Below, piece after piece: positions 21,205 to 28,862 of a stretch of 64,000 bases of DNA (its first letter is position 1; the number at the start of each line of letters is the position of its first letter). This stretch comes from Dryocola sp031988645. Lineage in GTDB: Bacteria > Pseudomonadota > Gammaproteobacteria > Enterobacterales > Enterobacteriaceae. The notes under the pieces were generated by a model. That model made no database searches and was not told where the DNA came from. It saw only the letters and a program-made list of their open reading frames with translations. The position numbers were made by a program, and so were the translations under genes. Location of the stretch: the NCBI RefSeq assembly GCF_051307045.1, contig NZ_CP150452.1, positions 806,001 through 870,000 on the forward strand, in the 5' to 3' direction.

Positions 21205-22581
21205 TTAATTCACCTTCACATCAAGGATTCCCTGCAATTCAAGCAGTCGGGCAGCGCGCAGGCACACCTCTTCACGCCAGGGCGCGGCGATGAGCTGTAT
21301 GCCGACGGGCAGGCCGCCGGCGCCCGCTAAAGGCACCGTGACCACCGGTAAACCCAGAAATGAAATCGGCTGGGCGAGCATTCCCATACTGGCTTTCACC
21401 GGCAGATCTACGCCGTTGATTTGCATCGTCTGTTGACCGATAAAAGACGCGCAGCCCGGCGTTGCGGGTGCGATTAATACGTCAAACCGATCGAAGAGTG
21501 GCAGAGTCTGGTCGCGGAACCAGGCGCGGAAACGCTGTGCCTGAGTGTACCATGCCGAGGGCGTCATCGCCCCGGCTAACAGGCGCTCGCGGGAATTAAG
21601 CTCGAAGCGTTCCGCCCGGGCGCGCAGCGCGGGCAGATAATGGTTGCCTCCTTCGGCCGCGGTCAGCACAAAGGCCGCGGAGCGCGCCAGTTCGGCTTGC
21701 GGCAAGGTAATGCTTTCCTCGGCTTTAAGCGCTCCGGCAACGGTTGCAACGGCATTTTTCGCCACGCTGTCGCACCAGGTTTCAAAAAAGCCGCCGAGCA
21801 CCGCGCAGCGCAAGCCGCCTGCGTCCGTCAGCTTGCCAGCCGCCGGTTCCGCTGGACGCGCGGCCTGAAAACCGTCTGCGCTATCGGCGCCCTGAAGGGC
21901 GTCGTAAACCAGCGCAAGGTCGTCAACGCTGCGCGCCAGCGGGCCGATATGATCGAGGCTTGCGACAAACGGCTGGCTGCCGCTGCGGGAAAGCCGGCCA
22001 AAGGTGGGCTTTAAGCCCAGCACGCCGCACAGCGAGGCAGGAACACGGATCGAACCGTTAGTATCGGTGCCCAGCGTAAAGCTGACTAACCCCGCCGCGA
22101 CGGCCGCCGCCGAACCGCCGGAAGAGCCGCCGGCGATTCTGGAAAGATCCCGGGGATTGCGCGTCGCGCCGTAATAGCTGTTTTCCGTGGTGAAGCCGTA
22201 GGCATAAGCGTCCATATTCAGCGCGCCGGCTAAGGTCGCGCCGGCCGCCTGCAGCTGGCGAATGGCAAAGGCATCCGCCGCGGCCGGGGGATCGTTGCTG
22301 AATAATTCCGCCCCGGCAAGCGTCGTCATTCCCTGAATATCAAACAGGTTTTTTACCGCATAGGGCACGCCCGCCAGCGGCGGCAGGGTTTCGCCCCGCG
22401 CCCGCAACCGGTCAATAGCAGCGGCTTCATCCAGCATGCGCTTCGGCGTCAGGGCGGTAAAAGCGTTGACCGACGGGTTAGCCTGCTCGATGGCGGCTAA
22501 AGAACGCTGGGCGAGCTCACGGGCTGAAAAGCTTCCCTGCGCCAGGCCCTGCTGTATCTCGCGGATCGACAATAGGTTCAT
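21205..22581 (-). CDS. hpxY: HpxY, AtzE-family amidase (probable oxalurate amidohydrolase)
   Basis: A 458-residue amidase-signature hydrolase. The Ser-cis-Ser-Lys triad is visible: Lys in YAVKNLFD (about 73) and the Gly/Ser-rich RIAGGSSGGSAAAVAAG (about 147-163), followed by GTDTNGSIRVPASLCG. It closely resembles AtzE, which works with a small AtzG-like partner, here HpxX. The start codon ATG overlaps the hpxX stop (ATGA). Genetic work in Klebsiella places hpxWXYZ in oxalurate/oxamate use; that HpxY opens oxalurate is inferred from this. Confidence 0.9.
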   Translation of the reverse strand: MNLLSIREIQQGLAQGSFSARELAQRSLAAIEQANPSVNAFTALTPKRMLDEAAAIDRLRARGETLPPLAGVPYAVKNLFDIQGMTTLAGAELFSNDPPAAADAFAIRQLQAAGATLAGALNMDAYAYGFTTENSYYGATRNPRDLSRIAGGSSGGSAAAVAAGLVSFTLGTDTNGSIRVPASLCGVLGLKPTFGRLSRSGSQPFVASLDHIGPLARSVDDLALVYDALQGADSADGFQAARPAEPAAGKLTDAGGLRCAVLGGFFETWCDSVAKNAVATVAGALKAEESITLPQAELARSAAFVLTAAEGGNHYLPALRARAERFELNSRERLLAGAMTPSAWYTQAQRFRAWFRDQTLPLFDRFDVLIAPATPGCASFIGQQTMQINGVDLPVKASMGMLAQPISFLGLPVVTVPLAGAGGLPVGIQLIAAPWREEVCLRAARLLELQGILDVKVN

Positions 22582-22763
22582 AGCTTATAGACCCCGGCGA
22601 CTTCCTGGCGCTGCGGCAGCTCGAAGGCCAGCAGCGGCCCGGCCATGGCGGCAATGCGGGCGAGCTGCACCGCCAGCTCTTCGCGACGTTCGTCGTTTAA
22701 GGGAACGTCCAGCAGTTGCTCCATCAGGCTGATGTAGGTGGACCAGTCGAAGGATTGAGACAT
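22578..22763 (-). CDS. hpxX: HpxX, AtzG-like small subunit (DUF4089)
   Basis: A 61-residue helical protein MSQSFDWSTYISLMEQLL..., of the AtzG/DUF4089 type. In the AtzE system such a protein is needed for amidase stability in a mixed complex. A longer frame is open upstream, but the ATG at 22763, 7 bases after the hpxW stop region with AGGAGC ahead, is the natural start. It overlaps the hpxY start by 4 bases (ATGA), consistent with a stoichiometric HpxX-HpxY complex. Confidence 0.88.
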   Translation of the reverse strand: MSQSFDWSTYISLMEQLLDVPLNDERREELAVQLARIAAMAGPLLAFELPQRQEVAGVYKL

Positions 22764-22773
22764 AGTTAGCTCC

Positions 22774-24360
22774 TTAAAATCCGGCGGCGCTGCCGTTGCT
22801 GCGGGGATCGTAGGCTCCTTCGAGCATACCGTTGGTGTGGCGCACAATGGCGCCCGCGTGCCCAACCGCTTCGCTAAAATCGGGCAGCGCTTCAACTTCG
22901 TGACCCAGACTGCGAAGCGTTGCGAAAGTTTGTTCGTTGAATCGGCCTTCCAGCTTCAGGCTGTCGGACGCCTGGCCCCAGGTTCTGCCGAGCAGCCAGC
23001 GCGGGGCGCTCACCGCTTCCTGCAGCGGCATACCCTGTACTACGTGCCGGGTAAAAATCGCCGCCTGGGTTTGCGGCTGTCCGTCGCCGCCCATTGAGCC
23101 GTAAACCATAGTGCGACCGTCGGCGAGACGTGCCGCCGCAGGATTCAGCGTGTGAAAAGGTTGTTTGCCGGGAGCAAGCGCGAGCAGATGCCCGGGATCG
23201 AGGCTGAAGGCCGCGCCGCGGTTTTGCCACAGCACGCCGCTTTTCGGCAGTACCACGCCGCTGCCGAATTCGTGGTAGATGCTCTGGATAAACGACACCG
23301 CCAGCCCGCTATTATCAATCACGCCCATCCATACCGTGTCGCCCGGACCTTTGCCGGTTCCCCAGGCCGCGGCCTGGCCATCGTCGATGTCTGCGGCGAG
23401 CGCCGCGAGCGGTTCCGGCTCCAAAAGGCTCTGAATGGAGGTGGTGATATGACGCGGATCGGTGATGTAGCGATCGCGAAGCGCGAAGGCTTTTTTGGTG
23501 GCTTCCACAATGCGGTGAACGGTTTGCGCCTCGTCGGCGTCCGCCATGGCTAAATTATCGGTGATGCCGAGAATCGCCAGCGAAACCAGCCCCTGGGTCG
23601 GCGGCGTCATATTATAAATATCGCCCTGCTGGTGGCTCAGATGCAGAGGAATACGCCGTTTTGCGCGCTGGGCGGCAAGATCCTGATAGGTTATCGGCAT
23701 GCCCAGCTCTTGAAGTTCTTCCGCCATCAGCGCCGCCAGCGGGCCGCGGTAAAAGCTCTCCAGCCCTTCGACGGTGAGACGGGCCAATGTCTCTGCCAGT
23801 TTTGGCTGCGTAAAGCGGCTGCCCGCCCGTGGAATTTCTCCGCGCGATAAAAACGTCTGCGCAAAACCGGGGATGTTGACCAGCTCGTCGTATTTATCGT
23901 GCGTGGCCTTCGCCTGGGACCGCGTAACGGGGATGCCGTCGGCGGCGTAGCGAATGGCGTCGGCCAGCAGCCGGGAAAGCGGCAGACGGCCGCCTCCCAG
24001 CTGCGCGGAAACCTTCAGCGCCTCCTGCCAGCCGCTGAGCGTACCGGGCACGGTCAGGGCAGACTTCGGCCCGCGGTGAGGAATAACCCGCTCCCCGGCA
24101 TAAAAATCAAAAGTTGCGAGCGATCCCGCAGCGCCGCTGGCGTCAATGGCCACGGGCTCGCCTTCTGGCGGCACGATAAGCCAGAATCCATCGCCGCCAA
24201 TGCCGTTCATATGCGGATAAACCACCGCGATGGTCGCGGCCGCCGCCACCATGGCTTCGATGGCGTCTCCGCCGTGCCGTAATACGGAAAGCGCCGTTTC
24301 ACTGGCGAGGTGGTGCGGCGTTACCGCCATACCCGAGGGAGCCATATTACTTTGCATCAT
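22774..24360 (-). CDS. hpxW: HpxW, gamma-glutamyltransferase-like oxamate amidohydrolase
   Basis: A 528-residue Ntn-hydrolase of the gamma-glutamyltranspeptidase fold, probably self-cleaving. The expected N-terminal nucleophile after cleavage is Thr342 in GPGDTVWMGVIDNSG, followed by SFIQSIYHEFGSGVVLPKSGVLWQNRGAAF. It lacks the signal peptide of periplasmic GGT, as expected for a cytoplasmic oxamate hydrolase. I chose the ATG-ATG at 24360 (MMQSNMAPSG), 14 codons inside the open frame, because it lies 26 bases after a predicted sigma-54 start site. First gene of hpxWXYZ and divergent from the RpiR-type regulator. Confidence 0.9.
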   Translation of the reverse strand: MMQSNMAPSGMAVTPHHLASETALSVLRHGGDAIEAMVAAAATIAVVYPHMNGIGGDGFWLIVPPEGEPVAIDASGAAGSLATFDFYAGERVIPHRGPKSALTVPGTLSGWQEALKVSAQLGGGRLPLSRLLADAIRYAADGIPVTRSQAKATHDKYDELVNIPGFAQTFLSRGEIPRAGSRFTQPKLAETLARLTVEGLESFYRGPLAALMAEELQELGMPITYQDLAAQRAKRRIPLHLSHQQGDIYNMTPPTQGLVSLAILGITDNLAMADADEAQTVHRIVEATKKAFALRDRYITDPRHITTSIQSLLEPEPLAALAADIDDGQAAAWGTGKGPGDTVWMGVIDNSGLAVSFIQSIYHEFGSGVVLPKSGVLWQNRGAAFSLDPGHLLALAPGKQPFHTLNPAAARLADGRTMVYGSMGGDGQPQTQAAIFTRHVVQGMPLQEAVSAPRWLLGRTWGQASDSLKLEGRFNEQTFATLRSLGHEVEALPDFSEAVGHAGAIVRHTNGMLEGAYDPRSNGSAAGF

Positions 24361-24397
24361 CTTTTTTCTCTTCGGTTCGGGGCGTGGCGTTAACCCA

Positions 24398-24413
24398 AGC
24401 AAGAGATGTTCCA
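24398..24413 (-). promoter_or_regulatory. Candidate sigma-54 (RpoN) promoter of hpxWXYZ
   Basis: The reverse strand reads TGGAACATCTCTTGCT, close to the TGGCAC-N5-TTGCW consensus with correct 10-base spacing between GG and GC. It lies 38 bases upstream of the hpxW start. Confidence 0.65.
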
Positions 24414-24449
24414 GGTTGACGAGGATCGTTGCGGTGTGTCAGGCTCGCA

Positions 24450-24460
24450 TGAAACAAAAG
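24450..24460. promoter_or_regulatory. Candidate operator repeat (copy 1) of the RpiR-type regulator
   Basis: TGAAACAAAAG lies in the hpxW/regulator divergent interval, 15 bases before the regulator start. The identical 11-mer occurs in reverse orientation ahead of hpxJ (25480-25490). Assignment to the neighbouring regulator is inferred. Confidence 0.4.
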
Positions 24461-24474
24461 TTACAGGGATCGCC

Positions 24475-25314
24475 ATGAAACAGTTAGATGAGCGGCTGCG
24501 CGCCGCCTACGAACACCTTTCTCCTCAGGAACAAAGGGTTGCGGCATTTATCGTCGATCATTTCGATGACCTGATTAGCTATAACAGCGCCGAGCTGGCG
24601 CGTCTTTCGGGCGTATCAAAAGCGACGGTAAGCCGCCTGTTTAAACGCCTGGGCTACGATCGTTACAAAGATATGCGCGATGAGCTGCGCACCCTGCGCC
24701 AAAGCGGCATGCCGCTGACGGAAAACCGGGACGCGGTGCAGGGCAATACGCTGCTGGCGCGGCACTACAAACAGGAGATGGCGAACTTAACCCACTGGGT
24801 GAACGCGCTGGATGCGCAGCAGTTTGCGGCCACCGTTTCGGCGCTGGTAAACGCCAGGCGCATTTTTATTATCGGCCTGCGCAATTCCTGGCCGGTAGCG
24901 ACGCACCTGCGCCAGCAGCTTTTGCAAAGCCGCAGCGATGTGTATCTGCTCCCCCAGCCGGGCCAGACGCTGGCGGAAGAGCTGGTGGACATCAGCGAGC
25001 GCGATTGCGTGGTGGCGATAGCGTTCCGCCGCCGCCCGCGCATCATCAGGCCGCTGCTGGCTAATCTGCATGAGCGGGGCATTCCGCTGCTGGTGATGAG
25101 CGAGACGCAGGCGTCGGGCCTGGCGTCGCTTGCCAGCTGGCACCTCGCCGCGCCGCTGGAAAGCGTGTCGGCCTTCGACAGCTACAGCAGCGCCATGAGC
25201 CTGGTTAACCTGCTGTCTAATGCGGTGCTGCATGAAGCGCTCGCCACCGGCCGCCAGCGTATCCATCACATCGCCGAGCTGTATAACGAGCTGGAAGAGT
25301 TAGAGCAGCGCTAG
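24475..25314 (+). CDS. RpiR/MurR-family transcriptional regulator (HTH + SIS domain)
   Basis: A 279-residue regulator. The N-terminal HTH_6 domain (about 1-77, SAELARLSGVSKATVSRLFKRLGYDRYKDMRDEL) is followed by a SIS sugar-isomerase-type ligand domain (about 125-255, RIFIIGLRNSWPVATHLRQQL). Such proteins usually sense phosphosugars, but homologues sit in purine/ureide clusters. I chose the ATG at 24475 (MKQLDERLRAAYEHLSPQEQ), where the HTH domain begins; an upstream in-frame extension looks non-coding. Standing between hpxWXYZ (divergent) and hpxJKQT (downstream) it is the prime candidate for local regulation of both operons. Confidence 0.88.
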   Translation: MKQLDERLRAAYEHLSPQEQRVAAFIVDHFDDLISYNSAELARLSGVSKATVSRLFKRLGYDRYKDMRDELRTLRQSGMPLTENRDAVQGNTLLARHYKQEMANLTHWVNALDAQQFAATVSALVNARRIFIIGLRNSWPVATHLRQQLLQSRSDVYLLPQPGQTLAEELVDISERDCVVAIAFRRRPRIIRPLLANLHERGIPLLVMSETQASGLASLASWHLAAPLESVSAFDSYSSAMSLVNLLSNAVLHEALATGRQRIHHIAELYNELEELEQR

Positions 25315-25333
25315 CGCACCGCGGCGGTGCGTT

Positions 25334-25350
25334 TGCACATCCGCAGTGAA
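25334..25350. promoter_or_regulatory. Candidate NtrC-like site upstream of hpxJ
   Basis: TGCACATCCGCAGTGAA matches TGCAC-N7-GTGCA at all but one of the defined positions. It lies about 108 bases upstream of the sigma-54 promoter at 25446. Confidence 0.4.
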
Positions 25351-25363
25351 CCATTCTGGTTCA
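25347..25363. promoter_or_regulatory. Perfect 7-3-7 palindrome upstream of hpxJ
   Basis: TGAACCATTCTGGTTCA is an exact palindrome of two 7-base arms around TTC. It resembles an NtrC dyad with A in place of C, or may bind a local regulator. The half-site GAACCA recurs near the promoters at 18861 and 30468. Confidence 0.5.
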
Positions 25364-25445
25364 TACTCTTTTTATCCTCAGGCGGCGCCGTCGCCTGAAC
25401 GCCCTGTAAATCCGTTTTTCCTGCCTTGCCGCCTTTATCCCTGGC

Positions 25446-25461
25446 TGGCACATTAGTTGCA
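25446..25461 (+). promoter_or_regulatory. Sigma-54 (RpoN) promoter of the hpxJKQT-permease operon
   Basis: TGGCACATTAGTTGCA is a perfect match to the sigma-54 consensus TGGCAC-N5-TTGCA. The expected start point is about 25473, leaving a leader of about 40 bases before hpxJ. The inverted 11-mer CTTTTGTTTCA sits just downstream of the predicted start point. Confidence 0.85.
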
Positions 25462-25479
25462 AAACCTTTCATTAAGAAT

Positions 25480-25490
25480 CTTTTGTTTCA
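25480..25490. promoter_or_regulatory. Candidate operator repeat (copy 2) of the RpiR-type regulator
   Basis: CTTTTGTTTCA is the exact reverse complement of the 11-mer at 24450-24460. It lies between the predicted transcription start and the hpxJ ribosome site, where repressor binding would block the operon. Confidence 0.4.
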
Positions 25491-25511
25491 AGCAGAGTAA
25501 AAGGAACCGCC

Positions 25512-26753
25512 ATGTTCGATATCCAGGCTTATTCACAGATTAACCCGCCGCACCGCCTGCTAATGGGGCCGGGGCCGATCAACGCCGACCCGCGCGTGCT
25601 GCGCGCCATGGCCAGCCAGCTGATCGGGCAGTACGACCCGGCGATGACGGGCTATATGAATGAAGTGATGGTGCTGTACCGCGAAGCGTTCCGCACGCAG
25701 AACCGCTGGACCCTGCTGGTGGACGGCACTTCCCGTGCGGGTATCGAAGCGATTCTGCTTTCCGCTATTCGTCCCGGCGATAAAGTGCTGGTGCCGGTGT
25801 TTGGCCGCTTTGGCCATTTATTGTGTGAAATCGCCCGCCGCTGCCGCGCGGAGGTGCATACCATCGAAGCGCCGTGGGGAGAGGTCTTTACGCCGGACCG
25901 CATTGAGGATGCCATCAAAACCGTCAGGCCGCGCCTGCTGCTGACGGTGCAGGGCGACACCTCGACGACCATGCTGCAGCCGCTGGCGGAGCTGGGCGAG
26001 ATTTGTCGCCGTCACGATGTGCTGTTTTATACGGACGCCACCGCCTCGTTTGGCGGCAACGCGCTGGAAACCGACGCCTGGGGGCTGGACGCGGTGTCCG
26101 CCGGGTTACAGAAGTGCCTTGGCGGCCCGTCCGGCAGCTCGCCGATTACCATTAGCCCGAAAATGGAAGAGGCGATCCGCCGCCGCAAATGCGTGGAGGA
26201 GGGCATTCGCACCGCTTTGCATCAGGACGGCGACGACGAAATGATCTACTCCAACTATTTCGACCTCGGCATGGTGATGGATTACTGGGGGCCGGAGCGC
26301 CTGAACCACCATACCGAAGCCACCAGCATGTTATTCGCCGCCCGCGAATGCGCGCGCGTGCTGCTGGAAGAAGGGCTGGAGCAGGGCATTGCCCGCCACC
26401 AGCTGCACGGCCGGGCGTTAGTCGCCGGGATTCAGGGCATGGGGCTGGAAACCTTCGGCGACCTGCGGCACAAAATGAACAACGTCCTGGGCGTGGTGAT
26501 CCCGTCTGCGGTAAATGGCGAAGAGGTTCGCAGGCTGCTGCTGGAAGATTTCCATATCGAAATCGGCACCTCCTTCGGCCCGCTGCAGGGCAAAATCTGG
26601 CGTATCGGCACCATGGGCTACAACGCCCGCAAGGACTGCGTGCTGCAGACGCTGACGGCGCTGGAGGCCGTGCTGAACCGCCTTGGTTTTAAAACCACGC
26701 AGGGGGCAGCCATGCAGGCGGCGTGGAACCTTTACGCACAGGAAAGCCGCTGA
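25512..26753 (+). CDS. hpxJ: HpxJ, (S)-ureidoglycine-glyoxylate aminotransferase (PucG family)
   Basis: A 413-residue class V PLP aminotransferase similar to PucG. It transfers the amino group of unstable ureidoglycine to glyoxylate, giving glycine and oxalurate. The PLP lysine is in GLQKCLGGPSG (Lys about 201), with cofactor-contact segments DGTSRAGIEAI (about 73) and TDATASFGGNAL (about 175). Typical N-terminal LLMGPGPINADPRVLRAM. The ribosome site AAGGA precedes the ATG. First gene of the operon; its TGA overlaps the hpxK ATG (ATGA-like, sharing one base). Oxalurate formed here would feed HpxY. Confidence 0.93.
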   Translation: MFDIQAYSQINPPHRLLMGPGPINADPRVLRAMASQLIGQYDPAMTGYMNEVMVLYREAFRTQNRWTLLVDGTSRAGIEAILLSAIRPGDKVLVPVFGRFGHLLCEIARRCRAEVHTIEAPWGEVFTPDRIEDAIKTVRPRLLLTVQGDTSTTMLQPLAELGEICRRHDVLFYTDATASFGGNALETDAWGLDAVSAGLQKCLGGPSGSSPITISPKMEEAIRRRKCVEEGIRTALHQDGDDEMIYSNYFDLGMVMDYWGPERLNHHTEATSMLFAARECARVLLEEGLEQGIARHQLHGRALVAGIQGMGLETFGDLRHKMNNVLGVVIPSAVNGEEVRRLLLEDFHIEIGTSFGPLQGKIWRIGTMGYNARKDCVLQTLTALEAVLNRLGFKTTQGAAMQAAWNLYAQESR

Positions 26754-28010
26754 TGGTCAGACTTACGATGAACGCCGCCGAGGCGGACGCCGCCGCCCGG
26801 CGCGTGATGCGGCGCGCCGATGAGCTTGCGGCAATAAGCGAAACGCCGGACGCGCTGACGCGCGTTTACCTCTCGCCGGAGCATTTACGCGCGAACCATC
26901 TGGTTGCCGGCTGGATGGAGCAGATCGGCATGACCACCTGGCAGGACGCCGTGGGCAATATCTGCGGCCGCTACGAAGGCTCGACCGAAGGCGCGCCCGC
27001 CATTTTGCTTGGTTCGCACCTCGATACCGTACGCAACGCCGGACGCTACGACGGCATGTTAGGCGTGCTGAGCGCGCTTGAGGTCGTCGCCTTTCTTTAC
27101 CAGCACGGCCTGCAGCTGGAGCAGGCGGTAGAAATCGTCGGCTTCGGCGATGAGGAAGGCACGCGTTTTGGCATCACGCTATTGGGGAGCCGGGGAGTAA
27201 CCGGTGGCTGGCCGGAAAGCTGGCTTGCCTGTGAAGATGCGGCGGGGATTAGCGTAGCGCAGGCGCTGCTCAACGCCGGCCTGGACCCTTCGCGTATCGG
27301 CCATGCGGCCCGCCAGCCGGAGGCGTTCAGCGCCTATCTGGAGCTGCACATTGAGCAGGGGCCGGTGCTGGAGCGGGAAAATCTAGCCCTCGGCGTGGTC
27401 ACGGCCATTAACGGCGCCCGCCGTTTAAACTGCCGGTTTAGCGGCGAGGCAGGACACGCCGGAACCGTGCCGATGTCCCTTCGCAAAGACGCGCTGGCCG
27501 CCGCCGCGGAATGGATGACCTTTATCGAGAGCGCCACGCGCGAGCAGGGGCCGGATTTGGTCGCCACCGTCGGCACGCTGCAGTGCGCGCCGGGGGCGGT
27601 AAACGTGATTCCGGGCGATGCGCATCTCACCCTGGATATCCGCAGCCCGCAGGATGACAGCCTTGAAACCCTGTTCGGGCTGCTGCTGCGGGAAGGAGAA
27701 AGCATTGCGGCGCGTCGCGGCGTGTCATTCAGCGCCGAAACCTACTATGCCATTCCCGCCACGCCATGCGATGCCGCGCTGCAAAGAAAATTAAGCGCCT
27801 CGGTGGAGGGCCGTGCAGGGAAGAAGCCTGTCGCTGCCGAGCGGCGCGGGGCACGACGCTATCGCTATCGCGGAACGCTGGCCGGTGGGCATGCTGTTTG
27901 TCCGCTGCGACCGCGGCATTAGCCATCATCCGGCGGAGTCCGTTATCGCCGCGGACGTGGCGCTGGCCGTACAGGCCTATACGCAGGCGGTTGTTCATCT
28001 GGCCCGCTCG
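26753..28010 (+). CDS. hpxK: HpxK, allantoate amidohydrolase (frameshifted; fused in frame to HpxQ)
   Basis: An M20-family metal-dependent amidase that converts allantoate to ureidoglycine. Metal ligands are in GSHLDTVRNAGRYDG (His/Asp about 90-98), GDEEGTRFG (Glu-Glu about 137) and LHIEQGPVLE (His about 206). The frame changes at 27806-27812: removing one G from GAGGGCC gives KLSASVEAVQGRSLSLPSGAGHDA, joining the main frame to a C-terminal part that contains the GISHHPAES metal-site segment. After ALAVQAYTQAVVHLARSP no stop codon follows and the frame runs straight into HpxQ. Starts are ATG 26753 (overlapping the hpxJ stop) or 26768; the first is favoured. The 3' border given is approximate. 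Confidence 0.85.
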
Positions 28011-28505
28011 CCCCTTGAGGCGTTTAATCTTGGCACAGAAACCGATGCGCTTGATTTGATTGCGCCATGCGTTGCCCTGCCGGAATGGGCAAAAGGCGTT
28101 GCGGCGGCCCGCCCTTACGATTCGCTAAACGCGCTGTTAGCAAGAGCCGCGCAGCTCAGCCATGGCTGGGATGGCAACGATCTGCGCCGCGCGCTTGCCG
28201 CGCATCCCCGCATTGGCGAAAAAGCGCAGGGCGGCAGCCGGGAAGCGTCGCTTTCCCGCGGCGAGCAGGCGGCGGTCAATACCCAAAATGACGCCTTAGC
28301 GCTCGCGTTGGCCAGGGGAAACCGCGAATACGAAGCCCGCTTCGGGCGCGTGTTTTTAATTCGCGCCAAAGGCCGCAGCGGGGAAGAGATCCTCGCGGAG
28401 CTGCATCGCCGTTTGAAAAATTCACCCGAGCGGGAGGAAACCGAGGCGCTCGAACAGCTGCGTCAGATTACCTTGCTGCGTCTTGAAGGAGTCTTTGCCC
28501 GATGA
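27999..28505 (+). CDS. hpxQ: HpxQ, OHCU decarboxylase (no clear start codon)
   Basis: About 165 residues matching 2-oxo-4-hydroxy-4-carboxy-5-ureidoimidazoline decarboxylase, which forms S-allantoin in the urate pathway. Family motifs are FNLGTETDALDLIAPCVALPEWA (split around 28020-28090), AAHPRIGEKAQG with the catalytic His in HPRIG, SREQAAV-like SRGEQAAVNTQ, and GRVFLIRAKGRSGEEILAEL. There is no ATG, GTG or TTG at the domain border; the frame is open back into HpxK, so it may be a fusion, begin at CTG 27999, or have lost bases. Its TGA overlaps hpxT (ATGA). Confidence 0.85.
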   Translation: MARSPLEAFNLGTETDALDLIAPCVALPEWAKGVAAARPYDSLNALLARAAQLSHGWDGNDLRRALAAHPRIGEKAQGGSREASLSRGEQAAVNTQNDALALALARGNREYEARFGRVFLIRAKGRSGEEILAELHRRLKNSPEREETEALEQLRQITLLRLEGVFAR

Positions 28506-28837
28506 GCAAGCTTAGCACCCACGTGTTAGATACCGCCCTTGGCAAGCCCGCCGTCGGGGTTGCCATCCGTCTTGAATATCAGTTTGCCGACGGCTGGGAA
28601 ATCATTGGCGAAGGGCAGACGGATGCCGACGGGCGTTTAAAAGATCTCGTTTCCGCTCCGCTGGCTGCGGGGCGCTATCGCCTGACGGCGGAAATCGGCC
28701 TTTATTTTGCGGCCACGCTGCGCGAAACGCTGTATCCCACGGCGCAGATTGATTTCGTTATTCCTGAAAGCGGCGGACACTATCACCTGCCGTTTCTGAT
28801 TTCCCCCTGGTCGTGGTCAACCTATCGCGGCAGTTGA
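28502..28837 (+). CDS. hpxT: HpxT, 5-hydroxyisourate hydrolase (transthyretin-like)
   Basis: A 111-residue member of the transthyretin-related family that hydrolyses 5-hydroxyisourate to OHCU. The three hallmark elements are present: STHVLDTALGKPA at the N-terminus, a central Arg region RYRLT, and the C-terminal HYHLPFLISPWSWSTYRGS ending in the obligatory YRGS. It lacks a signal peptide, so it is cytoplasmic. It overlaps hpxQ by 4 bases, and the two act consecutively. Confidence 0.95.
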   Translation: MSKLSTHVLDTALGKPAVGVAIRLEYQFADGWEIIGEGQTDADGRLKDLVSAPLAAGRYRLTAEIGLYFAATLRETLYPTAQIDFVIPESGGHYHLPFLISPWSWSTYRGS

Positions 28838-28862
28838 ATTCACTCACAAACGGAAGGGCTGC

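Noticed and set aside
27999..28059. Explaining the hpxK/hpxQ junction by another single-base GGCC expansion
   Set aside because: Removing one C from GGCCCGC gives HpxK a foreign tail of about 18 residues ending at 28059 and still provides no start for HpxQ.
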